Shown one piece after another: positions 45,502-53,811 of a stretch of 64,000 nt of DNA. Made by a program: the position numbers and the translations under genes. This DNA is from Streptomyces melanogenes. GTDB lineage: Bacteria > Actinomycetota > Actinomycetes > Streptomycetales > Streptomycetaceae. The stretch is from the NCBI RefSeq assembly GCF_014649795.1, contig NZ_BMTS01000002.1, positions 496,001-560,000 of the forward strand. The letters run 5' to 3'. The first letter of the stretch is position 1. Each line of letters begins with the position of its first letter. Below the pieces are notes generated by a model that was not told where the DNA came from, ran no database searches, and worked only from the letters and a program-made list of their open reading frames with translations.

Positions 45502-46095
45502 CTAGGAGTTGTACGTCGACTGCGCGCGCTCAAGACCCTCGATGACCAGCGCTTCGACGGCGTCGGCCGCGCGGTCCACGAAGTAGTCGAGCTCCTTGCG
45601 CTCGGTCGACGAGAAGTCCTTGAGGACGAAGTCCGCGACCTGCATCCGGCCGGGCGGGCGGCCGATGCCGAAGCGGACGCGGTGGTAGTCCGGGCCGAAC
45701 GACTTGGTCATCGACTTGAGGCCGTTGTGGCCGTTGTCGCCGCCGCCGAGCTTCAGGCGGAGCACTCCGTAGTCGATGTCCAGCTCGTCGTGGACGGCGA
45801 CGATGTTCTCCACCGGCACCTTGTAGAAGTCGCGCAGCTGGGTGACCGGGCCGCCCGACAGGTTCATGTACGACAGCGGCTTGGCCAGGATCACGCGGCG
45901 GTTCAGCGGTCCGGCCGGGCCGATGCGGCCCTCGACGACCTGGGCCCGCGCCTTGTGCGCCTTGAACTTGGCGCCCATGCGCTCCGCGAGCAGGTCCGCG
46001 ACCATGAACCCGATGTTGTGCCGGTTGGCGGCGTACTCGGGGCCGGGGTTGCCGAGCCCCACGACCAGCCAGGGGGCGTTCGCTTCCGTGGTCAT
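45502..46095 (-). CDS. pth: Peptidyl-tRNA hydrolase
   Basis: A 197-residue enzyme releasing tRNA from stalled peptidyl-t[28 protein letters not shown] (catalytic His and Asn), [13 protein letters not shown], and [28 protein letters not shown] are hallmarks. It follows rplY on the same strand after a strong terminator. Confidence 0.96.
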   Translation of the reverse strand: MTTEANAPWLVVGLGNPGPEYAANRHNIGFMVADLLAERMGAKFKAHKARAQVVEGRIGPAGPLNRRVILAKPLSYMNLSGGPVTQLRDFYKVPVENIVAVHDELDIDYGVLRLKLGGGDNGHNGLKSMTKSFGPDYHRVRFGIGRPPGRMQVADFVLKDFSSTERKELDYFVDRAADAVEALVIEGLERAQSTYNS

Positions 46096-46124
46096 CTGTG
46101 CTGCGTCTCCTCGCGCGCCGACAG

Positions 46125-46165
46125 GAAAAAACGGGGTGGCGGGCCGCAGTGGCCCGCCACCCCGT
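46125..46165 (-). terminator. Rho-independent terminator of rplY
   Basis: 15-base perfect arms (ACGGGGTGGCGGGCC / GGCCCGCCACCCCGT) with a five-base loop, followed on the minus strand by TTTTTT. It lies between rplY and pth. Confidence 0.9.
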
Positions 46166-46182
46166 CAGGCAGAGCGTACGGC

Positions 46183-46773
46183 TCAGGCCTCGGCGGAGGC
46201 GTCGCCCTCGGCGGCCTCGGCTGCCGGCTCCTCGGCCTGGGCGGCCAGGATCTGGATGACGACGGCCTCGGGGTCGGTGGCCAGCGTGGTGCCCTTGGGC
46301 AGCGCGACGTCCTTGGCGTGGATGGAGGCGCCGGCCTCCAGGCCCTCGATGGAGACGGTCACGGAGGTCGGGATGTGGGTGGCCTCGGCCTCGACGGAGA
46401 GCGTGTTCAGCACGTTCTCGACCAGGAAGCTGCCCGGGGCCAGGTCGCCCTCGGTCTCGACGGCGACCTCGACCGTGACCTTCTCGCCGCGGCGGACGAG
46501 CAGCAGGTCGACGTGGACCAGGTAGCCCTTGATGGCGTCGCGCTGGACGGCCTTCGGGATGGCCAGCTCGTTCTTGCCGTCGATGTCCAGGGAGAGCAGG
46601 ACGTTCGGGGTACGCAGGGCGAGCAGCAGCTCGTGGCCCGGCAGGGTGACGTGGACCGGCTCGGTGCCGTGGCCGTAGACGACGGCCGGAACCTTGTTCT
46701 CACGGCGGATGCTGCGGGCGGCGCCCTTGCCGAAGCTGTTACGGACCTCGGCGGCAAGCTTGATCTCGGACAT
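46183..46773 (-). CDS. rplY: 50S ribosomal protein L25 / general stress protein Ctc
   Basis: A 196-residue L25 of the long CTC type. N-terminal KLAAEVRNSFGKGAARSIRRENKVPAVVYG is the 5S-rRNA-binding L25 domain; the C-terminal half is the TL5/CTC domain. An acidic Ala/Glu tail (AQAEEPAAEAAEGDASAEA) ends it. Start ATG at 46773 by homology. Confidence 0.95.
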   Translation of the reverse strand: MSEIKLAAEVRNSFGKGAARSIRRENKVPAVVYGHGTEPVHVTLPGHELLLALRTPNVLLSLDIDGKNELAIPKAVQRDAIKGYLVHVDLLLVRRGEKVTVEVAVETEGDLAPGSFLVENVLNTLSVEAEATHIPTSVTVSIEGLEAGASIHAKDVALPKGTTLATDPEAVVIQILAAQAEEPAAEAAEGDASAEA

Positions 46774-46872
46774 GCGCACTCCTCGTATAAGCAGATGGAT
46801 AGCTGTGGCGGTCACCCGGCCACGACTGGCCTGCTACGAAGAGCGCGTCGATAACGGACCGCCGTACCTACG

Positions 46873-46929
46873 GGTACGGCCTCCCTCGCCGAGCAACTCG
46901 ATGAGTCTACCCGGCGGGGAGGCCGTACC
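46873..46929 (-). terminator. Long hairpin after prs
   Basis: GGTACGGCCTCCC / GGGGAGGCCGTACC arms around a ~30-base partly paired loop, 28 bp after the prs stop. It probably ends prs-glmU transcription. Confidence 0.55.
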
Positions 46930-46956
46930 CAAAAGGATCTTCCGGAGCGGTGCTGC

Positions 46957-47931
46957 CTACTGCTCCTCGAAGAGGCTGGTGACCGAGCCGTCCTCGAAGA
47001 CCTCGCGGACCGCGCGGGCGATCGACGGGGCGATGGAGAGGACGGTGACCTTGTCGAGCTCCAGGTCGGCCGGGTCGGGCAGGGTGTTCGTGAAGACGAA
47101 CTCGCTGACCTTGGAGTTCTTCAGGCGGTCGGCGGCGGGGCCGGACAGGATGCCGTGCGTGGCCGTCACGATGACGTCCTCGGCGCCGTGCGCGAACAGG
47201 GCGTCGGCGGCGGCGCAGATGGTGCCACCGGTGTCGATCATGTCGTCGACCAGGACGCAGACGCGGCCCTTGACGTCACCGACGACCTCGTGGACGGTCA
47301 CCTGGTTGGCGACGTCCTTGTCGCGGCGCTTGTGGACGATCGCCAGGGGAGCGTCCAGGCGGTCGCACCAGCGGTCGGCGACGCGCACGCGGCCGGCGTC
47401 CGGGGAGACGATCGTCAGCTTGGAGCGGTCGACCTTGGCGCCCACGTAGTCCGCGAGGACCGGCAGGGCGGTGAGGTGGTCGACCGGGCCGTCGAAGAAG
47501 CCCTGGATCTGGTCGGTGTGCAGGTCGACCGTGAGGATCCGGTCGGCGCCCGCGGTCTTCAGCAGGTCGGCGACCAGACGGGCCGAGATCGGCTCGCGGC
47601 CCTTGTGCTTCTTGTCCTGGCGGGCGTACCCGTAGGACGGCACGATGACCGTGATGGAGCGGGCCGACGCGCGCTTCAGCGCGTCGATCATGATCAGCTG
47701 CTCCATGATCCACTTGTTGATCGGAGCCGTGTGGCTCTGGATCAGGAAGCAGTCGGCGCCGCGCGCCGACTCCTGGAAGCGGACGTAGATCTCACCGTTG
47801 GCGAAGTCGAAGGCCTTCGTCGGCACGAGGCCGACACCCAGCTGGTGCGCGACCTCCTCGGCCAGCTCGGGGTGGGCGCGGCCGGAGAAGAGCATCAGCT
47901 TCTTCTCGCCGGTCGTCTTGATCCCGGTCAC
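46957..47931 (-). CDS. prs: Ribose-phosphate pyrophosphokinase (PRPP synthetase)
   Basis: A 324-residue class I PRPP synthase. KLMLFSGRAHPELAEEVAHQ at the N-terminus, DKKHKGREPISARLVADL (ATP loop with the conserved Lys and Arg), and VLVDDMIDTGGTICAAADALF (PRPP-binding loop) are decisive. Its gap from glmU (117 bp) suggests one transcript or a short promoter. Confidence 0.97.
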   Translation of the reverse strand: MTGIKTTGEKKLMLFSGRAHPELAEEVAHQLGVGLVPTKAFDFANGEIYVRFQESARGADCFLIQSHTAPINKWIMEQLIMIDALKRASARSITVIVPSYGYARQDKKHKGREPISARLVADLLKTAGADRILTVDLHTDQIQGFFDGPVDHLTALPVLADYVGAKVDRSKLTIVSPDAGRVRVADRWCDRLDAPLAIVHKRRDKDVANQVTVHEVVGDVKGRVCVLVDDMIDTGGTICAAADALFAHGAEDVIVTATHGILSGPAADRLKNSKVSEFVFTNTLPDPADLELDKVTVLSIAPSIARAVREVFEDGSVTSLFEEQ

Positions 47932-48048
47932 AGCACTGTCTCCTCAGAGGTGTCTTCTGCTGCTGAGCCCGCGCGGTCCCTTGGCGACGAGCCAGCCGAA
48001 TCGTGTGCGTCTATCACGGTACGCCGTGACAGGCGCAGATGTTTCCGG

Positions 48049-49497
48049 TCAGTTTTCGCCAACGGCCTCTTCGGAGGCGGCCGCAGCCGCCTGCGCGGCG
48101 GCGCTGCCCGGCCGCTTGCGGGCCACCCAGCCCTCGATATTCCGCTGCTGGCCACGGGCGACGGCCAGCGAGCCGGCGGGCACGTCCTTGGTGATGACGG
48201 ACCCGGCCGCGGTGTAGGCGCCGTCCCCCACTGTGACAGGAGCAACAAACATGTTGTCCGAGCCCGTCTTGCAGTGCGAGCCGATCGTGGTGTGGTGCTT
48301 GGCCTCGCCGTCGTAGTTCACGAAGACGCTCGCGGCGCCGATGTTCGAGTACTCGCCGATGGTCGCGTCGCCCACGTACGACAGGTGCGGGACCTTGGTG
48401 CCCTCGCCGATCGTCGCGTTCTTGGTCTCGACGTACGTGCCGATCTTGGCCTTCACGCCGAGGCGGGTGCCCGGGCGCAGATAGGCGTACGGGCCCACCG
48501 ACGCGCCCTCGCCGACCTCGGAGTCGTACGCCACGGTGTTGTCCACGCGCGCGTCCGGGCCCACCTGGGTGTCGGTCAGCCGGGAGTTGGGGCCGACCTC
48601 GGCGCCGCGGCCCAGGTGCGTGCTGCCGAGCAGCTGGGTGCCGGGGTGCACCAGCGCGTCCTGCTCGAAGGTGACGGTGACGTCGACGAAGGTGGTGGCC
48701 GGGTCGACGACGGTGACGCCCGCGAGCATCGCGTGCTCGAGCAGGCGGTCGTTGAGCAGGCGGCGGGCCTCGGCGAGCTGGACGCGGTTGTTGATGCCGA
48801 GGATCTCGCGGTGGTCGCCGCCGACCGAGGCGCCGACGCGGTGCCCGGCCTCGCGCAGGATGCCGAGGACGTCGGTGAGGTACTCCTCGCCCTGGCTGTT
48901 GTCCGTGCGGACCTTGCCGAGCGCGTCCGCGAGCAGGGCGCCGTCGAAGGCGAAGACGCCGGAGTTGATCTCCTTGATGGCGCGCTGGGCCTCGGTGGCG
49001 TCCTTGTGCTCGACGATCGCGGTGACCGCGCCGGACTCGCCGTCGCGCACGATCCGGCCGTAGCCGGTGGAGTCGGGGACCTCGGCGGTGAGCACGGTCA
49101 CGGCGTTGCCGTCCGCCTCGTGCGTACGGGTCAGCTCCGCCAGCGTGGCGCCGGTGAGCAGCGGGGTGTCGCCGCAGACCACCACGACGGTGCCCTCGAT
49201 GGACTGGCCGAGCTCCTCCAGCGCCATCCGCACCGCGTGGCCGGTGCCGTTCTGCTCGTACTGGACGGCGGTGCGCACCGAGGCGTCGATCGCGCCGAGG
49301 TGCGCGGCGACCTGCTCACGGGCGTGGCCGACGACCACGACGAGGTGCTCGGGGTCGAGCTCGCGGGCGGCCGCGACGACGTGGCCGACGAGCGAGCGCC
49401 CGCAGATCTCGTGCAGGACCTTGGGGGTGGCCGACTTCATGCGGGTGCCCTCACCCGCGGCGAGGACGACGACGGCTGCCGGGCGATTGGCGCTCAC
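48049..49497 (-). CDS. glmU: Bifunctional N-acetylglucosamine-1-phosphate uridyltransferase GlmU
   Basis: A 482-residue two-domain enzyme. N-terminal uridyltransferase with LAAGEGTRMKSATPKVLHEICGRSLVGHV; C-terminal left-handed beta-helix acetyltransferase with hexapeptide repeats (IGEGTKVPHLSYVGDATIGE, VTVGDGAYTAAGSVI). It makes UDP-GlcNAc for cell wall. The tRNA-Gln gene lies upstream on the same strand. Confidence 0.97.
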   Translation of the reverse strand: MSANRPAAVVVLAAGEGTRMKSATPKVLHEICGRSLVGHVVAAARELDPEHLVVVVGHAREQVAAHLGAIDASVRTAVQYEQNGTGHAVRMALEELGQSIEGTVVVVCGDTPLLTGATLAELTRTHEADGNAVTVLTAEVPDSTGYGRIVRDGESGAVTAIVEHKDATEAQRAIKEINSGVFAFDGALLADALGKVRTDNSQGEEYLTDVLGILREAGHRVGASVGGDHREILGINNRVQLAEARRLLNDRLLEHAMLAGVTVVDPATTFVDVTVTFEQDALVHPGTQLLGSTHLGRGAEVGPNSRLTDTQVGPDARVDNTVAYDSEVGEGASVGPYAYLRPGTRLGVKAKIGTYVETKNATIGEGTKVPHLSYVGDATIGEYSNIGAASVFVNYDGEAKHHTTIGSHCKTGSDNMFVAPVTVGDGAYTAAGSVITKDVPAGSLAVARGQQRNIEGWVARKRPGSAAAQAAAAASEEAVGEN

Positions 49498-49615
49498 GGG
49501 AATGCCCTTCGGCTTTGTGTGGTGGACATCCGCAGGATACCGGGGGGTCTGGGGGCCGAAATGCCAGGAGGGTCGGCGGCCGCGGAAGAGCTGCGGAAGA
49601 GAGAGGGGGAGCGGC

Positions 49616-49656
49616 GGGGAAAAACAACCGGGTCCCGACCTTTGTGGTCAGGACCC
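49616..49656 (-). terminator. Intrinsic terminator of tRNA-Gln
   Basis: On the minus strand GGGTCCTGACC-ACAAA-GGTCGGGACCC (one G-T pair) followed by GGTTGTTTTTCC. It lies 10 bp after the tRNA. Confidence 0.85.
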
Positions 49657-49665
49657 GAACTGCGC

Positions 49666-49740
49666 TGGCTCCCCCGCCAGGACTCGAACCCGGACATAAG
49701 GCACCAAAAGCCTCAGTGCTGCCAATTACACCACGGGGGA
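49666..49740 (-). tRNA. tRNA-Gln (anticodon UUG), CCA encoded
   Basis: Minus strand starts TCCCCCGTGGTGTAATTGGC and ends with TTCGAGTCCTGGCGGGGGA-G-CCA. The acceptor stem TCCCCCG pairs CGGGGGA. The anticodon stem GAGGC/GCCTT encloses loop TTTTGGT, anticodon TTG. T-arm GGTTCGAGTCC is standard. The terminator at 49616-49656 follows. Confidence 0.95.
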
Positions 49741-49902
49741 TGGAAACCGGTTCGACCGGACATTGCGTCAGGTCACCGGATCGGCACCCCACACTATGCC
49801 GTACCGAGCCCCTTCCGTGCGACGGTGCCGATCACCGTGATCGCCGCGAGGTCGGCCGAAGTCGCCGGAAAATCGCTGGCGGGCGCCCGTAGGCTGGATG
49901 GC

Positions 49903-51216
49903 ATGACCGCAACGGGGGCAGACCACGACTCCGCGGGGGCGACCTCCCGCGGCTGGTGGTGGTGGGAACGGCGGCGCAGTGCCGTCCTGGACATCGGACT
50001 GGGGCTGGCGTCCGCGTTCGAGTGCGCATTGGAAGGTGTGAAGTTCGCCGGGGACGCGGGGGTCCCCGTGCCGGCCGGGGTGCTGTTCGGCCTGGTGGCC
50101 GGGGCGATGCTGACCACGCGGCGGCGCTGGCCGGTCGCGGTCGTGCTGGTCTCGATCGCCGTGACCCCCGCCAACATGGGCTTCCTGCTCGGCATCGTCG
50201 GGCTCTACACGCTGGCCGCCTCCGAGGTGCCGCGCCGCATCACGGCCGCGCTGGCCGGAATGTGTCTGGCGGGCACGTTCATCGTCACGTTCGTACGGAT
50301 GAACCAGAGCGTCGACGACGGCGCGTTCAGCGGCGGCCGGTCGCTGGTCCTGCTCTTCTCCGTCGTGATGTCGCTGGGCCTGACCGCCCCGCCGCTGCTC
50401 CTGGGGCTCTATATAGGGGCCCGGCGGCGGCTGATGGAGTCGCTGCGCGAGCGCGCCGACTCCCTGGAGCGGGAGCTCTCGCTGCTCGCGGACCACGCGG
50501 AGGAGCGCGCGGAGTGGGCGCGAACGGAGGAGCGCACCCGGATCGCCCGCGAGATGCACGACGTGGTCGCGCACCGGGTGTCCCTGATGGTGGTGCACGC
50601 CGCCGCGCTCCAGGCGGTGGCCCGCAAGGACCCCGAGAAGGCCGTCAAGAACGCGGTGCTCGTCGGGGACATGGGCCGCCAGGCGCTGACCGAGCTGCGC
50701 GAGATGCTGGGCGTGCTGCGCAGCGGGGAGGCGGTGCGGGCCGACGCCTCGGCTCTGGCGCCGGTCCCGCTGGCCGCCGTGGGCGCGGCCGCCGCGGCCG
50801 CCGCTGCCGCCGCGGAGGAGGGGCCGTGCCTGGCCGACATCGAGGCGCTGGTCGGCCAGTCCCGGGAGGCCGGGATGGTGGTCGAGCTGGCGGTCCACGG
50901 GGCGGTGCGGGCGTACGACGCGCTGGTGGAGCAGACCGCGTACCGGGTGGTGCAGGAGGCCCTCACGAACGTGCACAAGCACGCGGCGGGGGCGAAGGTG
51001 ATGGTCCGCCTCGCGCACCGGGACGAGGAGGTCGCGATGCAGGTGGAAAACGGCCCGGCGGACGTCGCGAGCCCCGACGCGGGCCTTCCCAGCGGCGGCA
51101 ACGGCCTGGTCGGGATGCGCGAGCGCGTCCTCGCCCTGGGCGGTGTGTTCGTTTCCGGCGTCACGGACGCGGGGGGATGGCGGGTGTCGGCGGTACTGCC
51201 GGATAGGGCGGGGTGA
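49903..51216 (+). CDS. Orphan NarL-type sensor histidine kinase (HisKA_3)
   Basis: A 437-residue sensor kinase with ~5 N-terminal membrane helices (residues ~28-175), a HisKA_3 dimerisation/phosphoacceptor block with the active His in REMHDVVAHRVSLMVVHAA, and a HATPase_c domain (QTAYRVVQEALTNVHKHAAG N-box, GNGLVGMRERV G-box). An unusual Ala-rich linker (AAVGAAAAAAAAAAEEG) lies between the domains. No response regulator is next to it, though such kinases usually pair with a LuxR-type regulator downstream. Confidence 0.9.
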   Translation: MTATGADHDSAGATSRGWWWWERRRSAVLDIGLGLASAFECALEGVKFAGDAGVPVPAGVLFGLVAGAMLTTRRRWPVAVVLVSIAVTPANMGFLLGIVGLYTLAASEVPRRITAALAGMCLAGTFIVTFVRMNQSVDDGAFSGGRSLVLLFSVVMSLGLTAPPLLLGLYIGARRRLMESLRERADSLERELSLLADHAEERAEWARTEERTRIAREMHDVVAHRVSLMVVHAAALQAVARKDPEKAVKNAVLVGDMGRQALTELREMLGVLRSGEAVRADASALAPVPLAAVGAAAAAAAAAAEEGPCLADIEALVGQSREAGMVVELAVHGAVRAYDALVEQTAYRVVQEALTNVHKHAAGAKVMVRLAHRDEEVAMQVENGPADVASPDAGLPSGGNGLVGMRERVLALGGVFVSGVTDAGGWRVSAVLPDRAG

Positions 51217-51246
51217 GGTTCGTGGGGGCTGAGGTCCGTTTCCGAC

Positions 51247-51444
51247 TGCGGGCCGTCGCGGGCTGAGCGCGCAGTTCCCCGCGCCCCTTATCTGCCCGGT
51301 CTTCGTCTGCGGGTGGTGGTGGGTTGCTCGCGCAGTTCCCCGCGCCCCTGAGATGCGCCCCTTCGGGCCGCCCCAGGGGATTGCCGCGGAGCGGCATCTT
51401 CAGGGGCGCGGGGAACTGCGCGACCAGCCACCGACGGCCCGCAG
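51247..51444. repeat. Three GCGCAGTTCCCC repeats
   Basis: Copies at 51247-51290 and 51305-51351 in one orientation and an inverted copy at 51401-51444. They fill the 247-bp gap between the kinase and the SUKH-like gene. No other feature is seen. Confidence 0.8.
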
Positions 51445-51463
51445 GTGAAGCACTCCCAGACGC

Positions 51464-51955
51464 TCAGCGCGGCGACGTCAGGCGGATCGGCTGGGCGCCC
51501 GTCACCAGCGTGTGGAGGGCCACGTCCAGGTCGGAGCCCAGGTACCAGTCCCCCGTGTGGTCGACGCTGTACACCCGCCCCTCCGCGTCGATCGCGAGGA
51601 CGGCCTGCTGATCGCCCTCCTCGCCCAGCGGCGAAAGCTCCGTCTCCAGCGCGCGGCCGAGGTCCGCGAACGTACGGGCCAGGTGCAGCCCCGCCACCGG
51701 GTCGAAGCGGACGACGGCGGGAGCGTTGTGGCGGCCGGGCCCCGGCGCCGTAAGACGCAGGCCGCCGAACTCGGCCCACGCCTCCACCGCCGCCGGGAAC
51801 ACGGTGTGCCGGTGCCCGGCGGGCGAGGTGTGCGAGCGCAGCACGTCGGCCCAGGCCTCGGCCTGCCTGATGTCCCAGCGACCGGGGTGCCACCCGGCGG
51901 CGCGCAGCGCGGCGTCGACGGGGACGGGGAAGCGGGTGGTGGACACGTCCGGCAT
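51464..51955 (-). CDS. SUKH-3-like immunity-family protein
   Basis: A 163-residue protein opening FPVPVDAALRAAGWHPGRWD, with AWAEFGGLRLTAPGPGR mid-protein and VYSVDHTGDWYLGSDLDVALHTLVTG at the end, the pattern of SUKH-3 immunity proteins. It follows a YwqJ-type deaminase by 10 bp on the same strand. SUKH proteins neutralise toxins of polymorphic systems. Assignment is by motif recall, moderate confidence. Confidence 0.68.
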   Translation of the reverse strand: MPDVSTTRFPVPVDAALRAAGWHPGRWDIRQAEAWADVLRSHTSPAGHRHTVFPAAVEAWAEFGGLRLTAPGPGRHNAPAVVRFDPVAGLHLARTFADLGRALETELSPLGEEGDQQAVLAIDAEGRVYSVDHTGDWYLGSDLDVALHTLVTGAQPIRLTSPR

Positions 51956-51965
51956 CGCGTTCGGT

Positions 51966-52544
51966 TCAGCCCTTCTCGGCGGCGGGGTCGACCGCGCGCA
52001 CGCCGAAATGGGCGAGCAGGGCGGTACAGGAACGGCAGGGCGGGGCGTAGCTGCCGTGCAGCGGGTCGCCGTCCTCGCGGATGCGGCGGGCCGTCACCTT
52101 GGCGTGCTTGAGCGCGCGCCGGGCCTCGCCCTGGGTCAGCGGCTTGCGGCCGCCCCGGCGCGACTTGCCCGCCCGGGCCGACTCCAGGGACGCGAGCTGG
52201 CGCGACAGCAGGATCGCCTCCGGGCAGCGCCCGGTGAACCGCTCGCGCTGCCCGCTGGTGAGGGTGTCGTGGAAGTCCTGTACCAGCGGGTGGAGCACCG
52301 GCGGCTGGTCGCCCTTGCCCGCCGTGCAGGTCAGCGTCTCGCCCCGGACCGAGAGCGCGGCGGCCACGGCAGGCAGGATCCCGTCGCGGCGGTGGCGCAG
52401 TACGGGCGCGGAGGCGACCGTGGTGCTCCACGTCAGACGCGGGTCCCCGGTGCGCGGGTCCCCCGTCCCCGCGGCCCCGGACCGGGGGTCCCCCGTCCGG
52501 GAGGCGTCCGCCGCCGTACCCGATATGTCGGTCGTTCCGTGCAT
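51966..52544 (-). CDS. YwqJ-type nucleic acid deaminase domain protein
   Basis: A 192-residue protein. Low-complexity N-terminus (TGDPRSGAAGTGDPRTGDPR), then a deaminase-like domain with C107-P-E109 (GRCPEAILLSRQL) and P169-C170-RS-C173 (PPCRSC), matching the C-x-E plus PCxxC zinc site of YwqJ-like deaminases. No signal peptide or secretion module is attached. Start ATG at 52544 was chosen as the first with a coherent N-terminus; a reading to 52583 is possible. It is immediately upstream of the SUKH-3-like gene, a deaminase plus immunity pair. Confidence 0.72.
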   Translation of the reverse strand: MHGTTDISGTAADASRTGDPRSGAAGTGDPRTGDPRLTWSTTVASAPVLRHRRDGILPAVAAALSVRGETLTCTAGKGDQPPVLHPLVQDFHDTLTSGQRERFTGRCPEAILLSRQLASLESARAGKSRRGGRKPLTQGEARRALKHAKVTARRIREDGDPLHGSYAPPCRSCTALLAHFGVRAVDPAAEKG

Positions 52545-52831
52545 GGTGCTCGCTGTCCCTCCCGTTGCCGGCACTGTGCGCAAGCCGGTGTCAACGCCCC
52601 CGTTAACGCCCCGTTGCGGGAACAGACTGCCAAATGTGCCCAGTGGTACGGAAGCTGGGGCTCTGATGTCACTACGTCCGTGTCGTCACCATCGCCGCAC
52701 GGTGACCCGGTTGTGACACCTGGTCACGGTGGTACGGGGCCGGGTCCGGGGCAGGGACCCGGTATTGCCCCACCGCATAGTCTGGTCCTCACCAGCCAGA
52801 CGCAGCAGCTCGCACGCAGGGGGCATCCGCC

Positions 52832-53806
52832 ATGACGACAGGTCGGCTCGGGCACGCCGCGCCACCGAACGCGGCCTATGCCGGACAGGTCGTGAACTTC
52901 CCGGACCCGGTCCGCGCCTCCCGCCACCCCAGAGGGGTGCGGGTGGACGGCGACGGGCACCCGGACTTCTCCGCGTACGCGCGCGCCGCCGCCGAGATCG
53001 CGGAGCCGCCGGAGGGCTTCGGCGTGGACGAGCTGCGGCTGACCGACTACGTGTCGGCCAACGCGGCGCTCGCCGCCGACGGCCACGAGCTGTGGGACAC
53101 CGTCCCCGCCGTCGCCACCCCGCACGGCTGGACCTGGCACCACGTGCCCGGCACCCGCCGCCTGGAGCTGGTCCCGGTCGAGGTGAAGGCGCTGCTGCGC
53201 CACCACGGCGGGCTGGCGACGGCCGGGGTCGACCAGGACAAGCGCGGCACCCGCCCGCTCCAGGAGACCCGCCCGGCGCACTTCGGCGTGCCCAAGCACC
53301 TGGTCTCGGTCTCCGAGGCCCAACTCCTGGGCGTGGAGGAGGACTTGGGGTACCGGCTGCCGGGTGCGTACCGGACGTTCCTGAAGGCGGCGGGCGGCTG
53401 CGCGCCGGTGGGCGCGGCGCTCGACGCGGAGCTGGGGCTCCTGGTGGACCAGCCGTTCTTCACGGTGCGCGACCAGGCGGCGGTCAACGACCTCGTCTAC
53501 ATCAACAAGTGCCTGCGCGACCACCTCACCAAGGACTACCTGGGCGTCGGCTTCGTCCAGGGCGGCATCCTCGCGGTGAAGGTGAAGGGCCAGGCCGTCG
53601 GCTCGGTCTGGTTCTGCGCGTACGACGACGCGCGCGACCAGGACGGCTGGAGCGTGCAGGAGCGCGTGGAGCGGCTGCTGCTGCCCTGCGGCGCCGACTT
53701 CGACGACTTCCTCCAGCGCCTGGCGGGCAACCCGCCGGAGCTGGAGACCGTGGCGAACCTGATGGTGGACGGCGGCTTCGCGCGCGCCGTGCCGGTGGGG
53801 GAGTGA
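52832..53806 (+). CDS. WHH-type HNH nuclease fused to SMI1/KNR4 (SUKH) domain
   Basis: A 324-residue protein. Residues ~95-130 carry [20 protein letters not shown]...LLRHHGG, the WHH motif of the HNH/EndoVII nuclease superfamily used by polymorphic toxins (W102-H-H, LVP, H-H-GG). Residues ~155-310 form a SMI1/KNR4 SUKH domain ([47 protein letters not shown]). A toxin-type domain and an immunity-type domain thus occur in one chain. It diverges from the deaminase gene and its stop overlaps an alternate start of the next gene. Confidence 0.75.
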   Translation: MTTGRLGHAAPPNAAYAGQVVNFPDPVRASRHPRGVRVDGDGHPDFSAYARAAAEIAEPPEGFGVDELRLTDYVSANAALAADGHELWDTVPAVATPHGWTWHHVPGTRRLELVPVEVKALLRHHGGLATAGVDQDKRGTRPLQETRPAHFGVPKHLVSVSEAQLLGVEEDLGYRLPGAYRTFLKAAGGCAPVGAALDAELGLLVDQPFFTVRDQAAVNDLVYINKCLRDHLTKDYLGVGFVQGGILAVKVKGQAVGSVWFCAYDDARDQDGWSVQERVERLLLPCGADFDDFLQRLAGNPPELETVANLMVDGGFARAVPVGE

Positions 53807-53811
53807 GTGTG

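Noticed and set aside
47155..51216. A 1353-codon open frame on the plus strand
   Set aside because: Its first 900 codons run antisense to prs and glmU and over the tRNA, with Asp/Gly/Val-rich shadow composition. Only the last 437 codons, from 49903, are the histidine kinase.
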